DNA from: Fomitopsis serialis
Taxonomy: Eukaryota; Basidiomycota; Agaricomycetes; Polyporales; Fomitopsidaceae
NCBI RefSeq assembly: GCF_022376445.1
Contig: NW_025955179.1
Coordinates: forward strand, 1 to 63,625
Length of the DNA stretch: 63,625 bases
Reading direction: 5' to 3'
Part shown: in pieces, positions 55,990 to 63,625 of the stretch
Layout of the letters: each line of letters starts with the position of its first letter
Numbering within the stretch: position 1 is the stretch's first letter
The notes under the pieces: generated by a model
Told to the model about the DNA's origin: nothing
Databases searched by the model: none
Seen by the model: only the letters and a program-made list of their open reading frames with translations
Translations under genes and position numbers: made by a program

Positions 55990-56147
55990 TTACTTGCTCT
56001 TCGGGGCTCAGCGCAGCCGCACGTCGGCCACGCGCAGGAGCCGCCGTTCTTCTCGGTAGTAGCGCACTTTACGGTGTCCTACGCACGGAGCATCCAGTCA
56101 GTGGTTGAACGCTTCTATCGCACGGAATGGGTAGTACTCACAGACAT
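55990..56147 (-). CDS. Small four-cysteine peptide gene, copy 1
   Basis: Two exons on the minus strand. Exon 1 codes only Met-Ser (ATG at 56147) and is followed by the donor GTGAGT and an intron of about 65 bases ending CGTAG. Exon 2 reads DTVKCATTEKNGGSCAWPTC then GCAEP. The run of C bases after GAG has four instead of five members (56,003-56,006), which shifts the last residues; with five, it ends PKSK-stop like copies 2 and 3. Cysteine spacing C-x9-C-x4-C-x-C. No signal peptide. Function unknown; 'metallothionein-like' would be a guess based on size and cysteine content. Confidence 0.6.
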
Positions 56148-56656
56148 TGTGTTCGAGGATGTGATAGTAGTCGAAGACTGGGGATGCGACGGTCCCCTCG
56201 ACGCTCTTTTATAGCGAGGATTGGGTCCTCATCGGATGCTATCGCGTAGCACGCGCAAACGCCAAGTCAGTTATTGGGCTCCATTTATCTTCCCAATCGC
56301 AGCGATCAGGTATGTCGCCAACGCTATTCCCTACACCCGCCCGTGCGTGCAGGTAAGCACCTCACCACATCGGCCATTGGGACTAACAGGGAGGCACCTT
56401 GTCGCTCAACATCGCCTCACACACCGCTCCGGAATTTATTTGGATAATTGGACGCTACTATCAGTCACGATCAGCACCTCTCACCTCCGGACCGACGCAT
56501 AGCCGTATTGTTCGACGCTCCTGGGGATGTTGTATGCCTCCGCGTCGGGGGGTGGTGACGTCGGCCGTCGACGCTAGCCTGACCATCGATCGCAGTGCGC
56601 ACTAGGAGGCAAGTTTACAGGCGATGGTACCTCGCGCGCATGATCGATAGCTGACA
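56148..56656. other. Upstream region of peptide copy 1
   Basis: Apart from the TATA box at 56207 nothing is recognised. A short frame with YWAPFIFPIAAIRYVANAIP (about 56,270-56,350) ends at a GTAAGC donor and could be an exon, without other support. Confidence 0.35.
56207..56213 (-). promoter_or_regulatory. TATA box of small peptide gene copy 1
   Basis: TATAAAA on the minus strand, 60 bases before the ATG. All three copies have a TATA box at 60-68 bases. Confidence 0.55.
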
Positions 56657-57235
56657 ATGACATTGGCGCATGGAGAGGAGCGCGGTGTGGATCGGTGGAC
56701 ACCTACTACGTTGAGCAAGTCGTGTAGCTGGAGCAGTCAGCATCGGGCGCGCAAGAAGATGTACAACGCCGGGTTGTGCTTGCAGAAGACAATTGTGATC
56801 TGCGGATTTGATGGGCGTCGACTGCGCGGGGATGTCAGGAGGACCCACCTCGCATGGTACCCAATGGAAACAATGTCTTTGGTCAACCTCCGTCGACGAC
56901 CAAGGGGAACGTGATTCTACACCTCCCGTTTGTCCACGAGTTCGATGCATTCCGTGAGAGTATTGCCCACGGAACGTAACCTTCTCCATCTACGAAGATG
57001 TGAGTACCTGACCTTCTCTCGCATTCCCACCGACAACGGATGGTTTGTATTCTTTGTCAGGCCTAGAGCCAACCCCCCTGGTCTGGACAGGCCGTCCAGT
57101 CGGTATCACCTCTTGAATAGTAGGTGTTGTTCTACAAGTGCTCAGATCAGCTACGCCCGCAAGGAACAATTTGACAGAGGTCTGCCCGTACCAGGTAGCG
57201 CCATCACTTCCAACGGTACAACTCCGTCGCGTTGA
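56657..57235 (+). CDS. Unrecognised coding remnant or gene
   Basis: The plus strand carries protein-like sequence between the first two peptide genes: NNVFGQPPSTTKGNVILHLP continuing FVHEFDAFRESIAHGT. With one added base near 56,977 it goes on VTFSIYED up to a GTGAGT donor. A possible last exon after the acceptor near 57,140 reads AQISYARKEQFDRGLPVPG and ends SNGTTPSR-stop. The hydrophobic-acidic alternation of VILHLPFVHEFDAF suggests a folded domain, but I do not recognise it. The start and the number of exons are not resolved. Confidence 0.3.
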
Positions 57236-57404
57236 ATTGCGACCCCACAGCGCGGAGACACCTGTGCAACGTGCTGGCCAATAGAGCAGCGATGATAACG
57301 CCAGTTGCATAGCATGGTTGGGGAACAGCCGCGCCTGGACGAAGGGGCGAATGGTCGCCCGTGCATTTGGTGACGCCCGGCTCGGAGCCCGGCTTGTGTC
57401 CTTG

Positions 57405-57410
57405 TATAAA
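57405..57410 (+). promoter_or_regulatory. TATA box of small peptide gene copy 2
   Basis: TATAAA, 67 bases before the ATG at 57472. Confidence 0.6.
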
Positions 57411-57471
57411 GAGTCGCTACTGAGAATTGCTGGACTCCAGTCACCGACTACAATCTACATCCGCTATCATC

Positions 57472-57622
57472 ATGTCTGTGAGTAGCACACCCGACGACTT
57501 GCACTGCACAGGATACTTACCAGATATCGTAGGACACCGTCAAGTGCGCTAACGTTGAGAAGAACGGCGGGACCTGCTCCTGGCCGGCATGCGGCTGCGC
57601 TGAGCCCCCGAAGAGCAAGTGA
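57472..57622 (+). CDS. Small four-cysteine peptide gene, copy 2 (31 residues)
   Basis: Exon 1 is ATGTCT (Met-Ser), then a 55-base intron (GTGAGTAGC ... ATCGTAG) and exon 2 from 57533 to the TGA at 57620-57622. The protein is MSDTVKCANVEKNGGTCSWP followed by ACGCAEPPKSK, with cysteines at 7, 17, 22 and 24. It differs from copy 3 by one conservative replacement (Thr/Ser at 16); the other coding differences are silent. It is too short and has too few cysteines for typical fungal metallothioneins; no signal peptide, so probably cytosolic. Function unknown. The TATA box, the tiny first exon and the conserved intron position support a real gene. Confidence 0.72.
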
Positions 57623-58727
57623 TCGCACTCATGTCCTCTACCGCACCATAGCGTAGGTAGGCTTGCTTCTGTGCATGCAGTGGAGACATGGTACTTATGA
57701 CGTTCTTTGGATAGGCAGCTATGGTCGGGTTGATTGTGTGTGGTCTTGTACGAGGAGTCGTCATGTAGTACAGCGAAAATACACGGATTTTCCTGTTTCT
57801 TGCCCGGTCCGAGAGAAGCAAGCAGTGATTCTAAGTTACCCTCTGTCCTATAGGATATTGAGTTGCTTTCCCGGTTTATCTGCAAAGAACAGCAACTCGG
57901 AACCTACTCAATAGCCATTCAAAGCATCCATCAACCGGCGCTACAAAACGCGTAAGCGATGTTGAGAACCCAACCTCGGTGACGAATACGACACGATCAG
58001 CTCCTCTCGGATGCGGGAAGTTTCTGTAAGGCCCTCTGCATCCTCTGAAGCGACGGAGAACATTGTCCGACAAGCGTGCGTTCTGCATCATATGCATCCT
58101 TCAACGACGACAAATCTGCCGTGTTGGTATGTTCTTTCACAGCGCCTGTCAGAAAAGCGCCCTTATAAGAGAAATGCGGACGAAGAGACTGGTTGGTACT
58201 CGCCACGTATGGGTTAGTCTGCGTGGAATCACATTCTGTCAGCTGGGAAGAATGGCCGACCGGCAATCCGTCAAGATGAGCCGTCCGACAACAACTACCA
58301 CTGTCCGAGGTGAGCACTATCAGATAAAGGGGCCCGAGACCCACTGTCGCTGTACGGCAGGTGATACAGTGTGAGGTCCGAGAACGTTGAAGTGCAAGTT
58401 CGGGAACAAGAAGCTCCGAGAGGAGCAACAGCGGCCTTCATCAGCCGAAATGGTTGATTGGGTATTGGTCAGAAGTACCGCAGTCCTGGAGAGATGCCTG
58501 ATCGAGAACAACATGACAGAACTTGCAATTGTGATTGGGACCCACGTACGCCAATAGAATACTTGACATTAGAATCTCAGCGCCAAATTTGGCTCACAGT
58601 CGCCAGTCTTGCGGAGTACGGCTAGACAGCTGACGGGAAAGTACCGCCCGGCTGCTGCATATAAGGTGGGTCCGATGTGGTAGATCGCCAGCAGTCCTCG
58701 ACTACTACACACCTACACTCGAACATC
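57623..58727. other. Intergenic between peptide copies 2 and 3
   Basis: No gene is recognised; frames up to 143 codons on the minus strand lack motifs. It holds the promoter of copy 3. Confidence 0.45.
58660..58665 (+). promoter_or_regulatory. TATA box of small peptide gene copy 3
   Basis: TATAAG, 68 bases before the ATG at 58728. Confidence 0.55.
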
Positions 58728-58878
58728 ATGTCTGTGAGTAACAGGCAAGGCAAGCGACGACGTACACAACACTGACACTCCTCTGTAGGACACCGTGAAG
58801 TGCGCTAACGTCGAGAAGAACGGCGGGTCCTGCTCCTGGCCGGCGTGCGGCTGCGCCGAGCCCCCGAAGAGCAAGTAA
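58728..58878 (+). CDS. Small four-cysteine peptide gene, copy 3 (31 residues)
   Basis: Same structure as copy 2: ATGTCT exon, 55-base intron (GTGAGTAAC ... CTGTAG), exon 2 from 58789 to the TAA at 58876-58878. Protein MSDTVKCANVEKNGGSCSWP followed by ACGCAEPPKSK. Third-position changes dominate the differences from copy 2 (GTC/GTG, GTT/GTC, GCA/GCG, GCT/GCC), so the protein is kept by selection. The introns are alignable only at their ends, so the duplication is not very recent. Confidence 0.72.
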
Positions 58879-60863
58879 GCCCGATGCTACAGTGAAGCGA
58901 CATGGTATGTTCCCTTGTACCTACGAGATTGAGTTGCCGGCTCATCACGCTTCGACCTCGCATTGTAGGATTCTCATGTCGCTGCGTACTTAGCCGGGAT
59001 GTCCACTGCTGCAGATGCTATGTCGGTCGTCGTATCTATAATGAGGGAATCCAGATGCATACCAGTTTCATCATCGTACCTCACTGGAAGGTGTAAGAAT
59101 GCCAGCCAAGCCTGTGTAACACTATCAAGCATCATAACAAGCAGCGTAGCCTCGCGTCATCGGTTGACATGTCTGGTCTGACACGCGGCAATCCGAGATC
59201 GCGACCTGGTGCCCCCGGTGTTCCACGAGTGCGAACCTGCGCGAATTGGTTTGTGTAATGAGTGCATTCCATCGGAAAAGTGACATCCCTGCCTCACCTA
59301 CATACCAGCAGGAATGCCGAAATGTCTGAATATTTGCCTTGTACTCGCAAGTTACCGAGCCTCGCCCCGGGTCCGAGTCGTGGTTGGCGTCAAGAATGGT
59401 CACGCACACGTGCCGTGACTGAACGTGTCGTGGCTTTGGCGCCGTCCCTGCGTCCGAGCCTCCAAGTCGTACTTCGCTATCCCCGACGATCATGATGGCT
59501 ATTAATTTGAACAGGATCACTAAGACACTCGTCGGGTGCCATGAGAATCGCCCTCAATGGCCGAGATCTACTGCAGGAAAAATGCATAGCGAAACGTTAG
59601 CGATGCCATTCTCGACGGCGTCACATCTAAGGCTCACCTTCGGAGACGACTTGTTCTCCATCCGAGGCTCCGAGAGACTCGGAAGGCGTCCTGTGCAACC
59701 ATGCGAGAATCCCGGAAAGCGACGTCTGTAGGCCGTGTCAGCACTGTCCAAGGCAACGGTGCAGTTTCAATGTGTCTTCATCCTGTTCGTCAAGCTTGAA
59801 CAATCTTCACGGGCCCGCTTGACGCATGCCCCCTCCTGATGCAGACGTGGCTTGGGAGGTTACGCCCCGTGGTATGCATATCGCCTCCTCGGCTATAGTA
59901 CTATCATGCTATACGCCATTGTCCTGTATGAATTCGGTCATGCAGCACGCACGTTCGGGCTGGGAACACTCACGTCATACGTACTTAGTTCATGCATGTC
60001 GCATAAATGTGTAGCGACGCAGGCCGTGCGCGTGAGATCGACGACCACTAGTTGTGCGTAGATCCTCGCCAGCATTATGTCCTATCGTTACCGCGAGCTT
60101 GCCCAACATAGGTCATTAGGACATCCCAAGAGTAGCACGACATCGATGCGTTGAGACCATTGCGTCAGAGCCGGAGTAGAGACGGCACGGTCCGCCAGTA
60201 TTGCTACCGCGCACCCTCGATTCGAGGACGAGGCCCGCCGGGGGGCTGTTCACCGCCACCCCGCGGGCCGCGTCACTGCGGCCAGTCGCACGCACCCTTG
60301 AACCTTCTGTAGGCGACGAGCACAGCAGTTATGCATATGGATGATAGTCTACACGAGAGACTTACTGTAACATTGTACGTTCGACATACAATACATGGCA
60401 CGAACCAATGCCAACCCTGGTCCATACCCCATACCCGACACAAATACAGGGGGAAGAGCGCTGCATCTATAAATTCAGTATGAATATGTTAAAAGTAGGA
60501 GACAGAGTAGTACGTGGAGGAATGACGAAATGGCAGGATGGGGAGAGGGATCTCGCGATAGATACACGACATTACTAATGCATTGTGATGAATGGCATGG
60601 ATGAGCGCGAGGGATAATGCTACGGGGATGAGATGGGAGGGACAGCATCACAATGCAGAGGGTCAAGATGTCGGAGGAAGGGAGATGCGTATGGTTGCAT
60701 ATGGTTGTACATGCGGGAGACCTCCGAAAGCGCTAGACGAAACAAGACGAGACGAGGCGAACAGCAACGGAACCACACAGCATTAAGTACTCCTATAGAG
60801 TGAGGGACGTGGCACCGCCTGTCCGTGACCATACCTAATGAGGAGGAAATAGCATAGGCATGT
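58879..60863. other. Long stretch without a recognised gene
   Basis: No protein, tRNA or transposon recognised. A short GC-rich, partly self-complementary stretch lies at about 60,225-60,290. The last 400 bases before 60,863 are the 3' flank of the kinase gene. Short frames such as LTFGDDLFSIRGSERLGRRP (59,630-59,700) end without partner exons. Confidence 0.4.
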
Positions 60864-62819
60864 TCATTGTTCGTTTGGGACCGTCAGCGCGAAATACGGG
60901 TGGGCGAGCGCGTCCCGTACAGATATCCGGAGCGCAGGGTCGAAAGTCAGCAACCTCTTGACGAGATCGAGGAAGTGTACGTTGATGCCGTCTTTCGGCG
61001 GGATGATCTCCTGCTTAGGGAGGCCAATCAGCATATTGTCACGAAGAACAGCACCCTTGGTACTAACCTGTAAGCTCCGGCAAGCACGCACGTCCTTCTT
61101 GCTCTGCCGCGAGACCTTCGGTTTGGGCCAGTCGAGCTTGCCCTCCTTAAAGAACTCTGGCTTCGACCGAGCACCTTGCCTTGCGAAGCGGTCTGGCATC
61201 TTCCCCATCACCTGCTCCATCATGGCGAGATGCTCGAGATTATCGTGGGTCTGAAAGAGGGCCATCCCGGTGTAGAACTCCACCAGAATGCATCCCAAAG
61301 AGAAGACGTCGCATGGAAATGACCAACCAAGACCTACGACAACAACGTTAACCCAATGGTCGACGAGAATGTTGAGGTGCGCTTACCAAGAATAATCTCG
61401 GGTGCACGATAGTGTCGAGTCGACACGACGTTCGAATGATACTCGTCTTCGAACGTCGCTGAACCGAAATCGATTAGACGGATATCCGTAGACTTCAGTA
61501 TCCTCTTTGTTCTTGTTGCTGCAGCATTACGCTGGCACGATGTCAGTACAGCGAATGACGCCACATAAAATCAGGACATACTCCTCTGCCCGGTATAGGG
61601 ATCTGAGCAATCCGATAATCGTTGTTAACCAATAAGATATTCTCCGGCTTGAGATCGGTGTGGATGAGGTGAAGGTCGTGAAGAACTGTGGAGACATGAT
61701 CAGAATGAGAACTTGCTATACAGTGCGAAATCACGTACATGCTACACTGCCGAGGAGCTGCTTCGCGAATGATTGTATGTGTTGGCGAGGGAACGGTGCG
61801 AATTCGTTTTCCTTGAGGAAGTCGTAGACACACATCCCCAGTAGCTCCGAGACGAGACATATATGGTTACGATGGTCGAACCACTGTATAAGATGGATAC
61901 ATTTGCTGTTACGTGGTGCGCTTGAATAGCTGATCGCGATTCACGGTTGGGAATACTCACTTGACATTTCTCGGATCTCGCTCCTTTAGCTTCTGGAGGA
62001 CTCGCACTTCCATCTTACTTGCGTCACGGTACTTTGGGACGGCTCGGATGATCTTGATAGCTACTTTCTTATTCGTTTCAGTGTCGACTGCCTCGACCAC
62101 CTTGCCGAAAGTCCCTTGGCCAAGCAGCCGTACAGTGCGATCTGAGAAAGAAGTCAGCCACATCGCGCAATAAGTAACAGAAAATCGCGTACAACGACGG
62201 TGTATTATGTCGTCGGGCACGACGATGTAGTGGCCTTCCTTGTCGTCGCAAGAGACCTCTTTCGACGCCTGCCAGAGCTAATCAGCACAACTGCGTCGTC
62301 TCGGCCGAAGATGGGACATACCTCATCGACAGTAGCACCACTACCACTCGCAATGGACTTGTTCGCAACGAGCTGCTGCAGATGACCTGTGGCGGGCTTC
62401 TTCGCGACGGTGCCAGCATCATCAGCGATGTCCCGCCTCCGCTTCTTCGCGGCAGGCCCTGTGAGCGTGACTGAGGAAACGCTCGTCGACACCGCCTGTG
62501 CCTCCTGGGCTGCGCGAGCCCGTGTGCGGATGGGAGCGGAGTACAGCGGGGGCTGATACGATGCCGAGAACATGTGTGTTGTGGACGGGGACGCCGTCGT
62601 GGGTGGGGGAGTGTCGTCGATGACGATGACATCGCGGACCTTGCCGGCACTGTCGACCTCCTGGACCTCGCTGTAGCTGACGGTGTACTGGTGAGGAGCC
62701 CGCTTGCGCTTGCGCGTTGTGGGAGGCGTGGGCATGCCGGTGGAATTGCCGTTCAGTGGGCGATTGAGGTGGGAATACTGGAGCAGCTGCGGTGCCATGG
62801 CGTGCACAGCGGTCTGCAT
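60864..62819 (-). CDS. LAMMER / CLK-family dual-specificity protein kinase
   Basis: Starts [20 protein letters not shown]; an in-frame ATG eight codons in is possible. The first 200 residues are a disordered regulatory arm with basic nuclear-type signals ([19 protein letters not shown]). The kinase domain follows over about nine exons: [17 protein letters not shown], glycine loop [17 protein letters not shown] lysine ([16 protein letters not shown]), catalytic loop [15 protein letters not shown] (HTD as in LAMMER kinases), [16 protein letters not shown], activation segment [13 protein letters not shown], the signature [17 protein letters not shown] (usual form EHLAMMERxLG, here Arg to Gln), and the final [20 protein letters not shown]. 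These kinases phosphorylate SR-type splicing factors and influence splicing and growth. No frame break seen. Confidence 0.93.
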
Positions 62820-63625
62820 AGCAGTGAGGGTAGTTGTGGACGACGTGGTGGTAGGAGTTAGAGAGCGAGGGGAGGCAGTTTATCGGGCTGATACACCCAG
62901 GACGACGAGTGCAACTGAGCAGGAGACGCTGGCCCACGGAGCCTTATTTGTTGTTTGGCTGAGCCACGCCTTCAGCCACTCTTACGAAATCGCCCCTCTG
63001 TCGCGACCAGCTGCCCTCGCTGCCCCCAGCGGGCCCAGCGGGCTGCTAGATGCGCCTCTGCGCGTCCTGCAGCTTGCGCGCGGCGGGGAGACACCACCGC
63101 TGGCCAGGGCGGCGCAGGGAAGCGCACTCGAGTGGCCGCGCTGTGTTTGCCCAACATGGGCGCCTCGGCGTAGCATGTTCCGCCCTCCCCCAGCTGAGCC
63201 ACCCGTTCCCTGGCCTGCAGGCCCCGCTGGCGCACCGCTCTCCGAGCATACCGTCCCAGCATACCTCCCGCTTCGCTGTGCTCTGTTGCTGGGAGAGGTT
63301 GGGCAATGCACGGCGCCCAACTGGCCGCCGCGGTCATTCCCGAGTGTCGATCCCGGCACGTGAACGCTACAGCGGCCGGCTCCAGAGCGCGTGAGGTCGT
63401 TCGCTCTCGCGCAGAGCCAGTCATATCTCCCCCATCCGATGCCTAGATACGAATTCTCGTAGCGCAGTCAGCGTAGCTAGCGCGAATACAGCATCCCGAA
63501 CATCCGAATGAGTCGTTGCGCGCTTCGTCGTTCACAGAGACTGCCAAAAAGGGAACAGTTCCACAGCGCCAAACAAGGCCCAAATAATCTGGATCTAGCT
63601 CACCGCCGGGCACGACGACGGCGAC
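62820..63625. other. Kinase promoter region and right window edge
   Basis: No gene is recognised. GC-rich frames on both strands (up to 219 codons) overlap each other and have no motif. The kinase promoter must lie in the first few hundred bases. Confidence 0.45.

Noticed and set aside
57472..58878. Calling the small peptides metallothioneins
   Set aside because: Only four cysteines, with few CxC motifs, in 31 residues; typical fungal metallothioneins have more. Left as unknown.
60225..60290. GC-rich partly self-complementary stretch as a structured RNA
   Set aside because: No cloverleaf, box motifs or Pol III terminator; composition alone explains the pairing.
62955..63424. Overlapping GC-rich frames of 114-219 codons near the right edge
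   Set aside because: Several frames on both strands are open at once because of high GC, and none shows a domain, splice pattern or start context.

Overview
This is a nuclear chromosome segment of a filamentous basidiomycete, most likely an Agaricomycete of the Polyporales (wood-decay) type. The signs are genes split by many 45-70 base GT-AG introns, TATA boxes 60-130 bases before the ATG, a GC-rich background, a chromodomain Ty3/gypsy retrotransposon, and families typical of these fungi (DUF6533 membrane proteins, three-domain urease, GFA enzymes, LAMMER kinase). The taxon is inferred from gene style; I could not run a search.

Layout. (1) 1-18.7 kb is an alternating array of secreted acid-sphingomyelinase-like phosphoesterases (SMase) and DUF6533 multi-pass membrane proteins: SMase (minus, cut by the window edge), DUF6533, SMase A, DUF6533, a broken chimeric SMase B, DUF6533, SMase C. 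B is C-like in its 5' half and A-like in its 3' half, and both the DUF6533 gene and the spacer are duplicated with it. One unequal crossover between A and C explains this layout. (2) 19-31.7 kb is a compact housekeeping stretch: a cytochrome b5/acyl-CoA dehydrogenase fusion ending in a PTS1-like ARL, a CPSF6-like RRM protein, an SPT2-type chromatin protein, an MFS transporter and an unrecognised disordered protein. (3) 31,861-40,986 is a complete Ty3/gypsy chromovirus on the minus strand. Its 418-base LTRs look identical, its target-site duplication is CACTG, its Gag-Pol frame of 2178 residues is uninterrupted, and an additional, apparently spliced ORF lies between pol and the 3' LTR. (4) 41-47.2 kb holds urease, an unrecognised Ser/Pro-rich protein and a CHORD-like zinc-binding protein. 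(5) 47.2-60.8 kb is gene-poor or hard to read. It contains remnants or indel-damaged copies of a thioredoxin-fold protein, a DUF1295 (steroid 5-alpha-reductase C-terminal) membrane protein and a GFA-family protein, an intron-containing tRNA-Ala(UGC), and three copies of a two-exon gene for a 31-residue, four-cysteine peptide. (6) 60.9-62.8 kb encodes a LAMMER/CLK dual-specificity kinase.

How the genes relate. The SMase/DUF6533 alternation is the only obvious functional pairing, and it may be a by-product of duplication rather than an operon-like unit. The other genes look independent, in convergent and divergent pairs with short shared intergenic regions. Several genes (left SMase, SPT2, redoxin, DUF1295, GFA, peptide 1) can be read only by adding single bases, usually in short homopolymers. 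I suspect base-calling deletions in the assembly at least as much as true pseudogenes. Exon boundaries are my manual reading of splice sites and reading frames; whole-gene limits are more reliable than individual exons.
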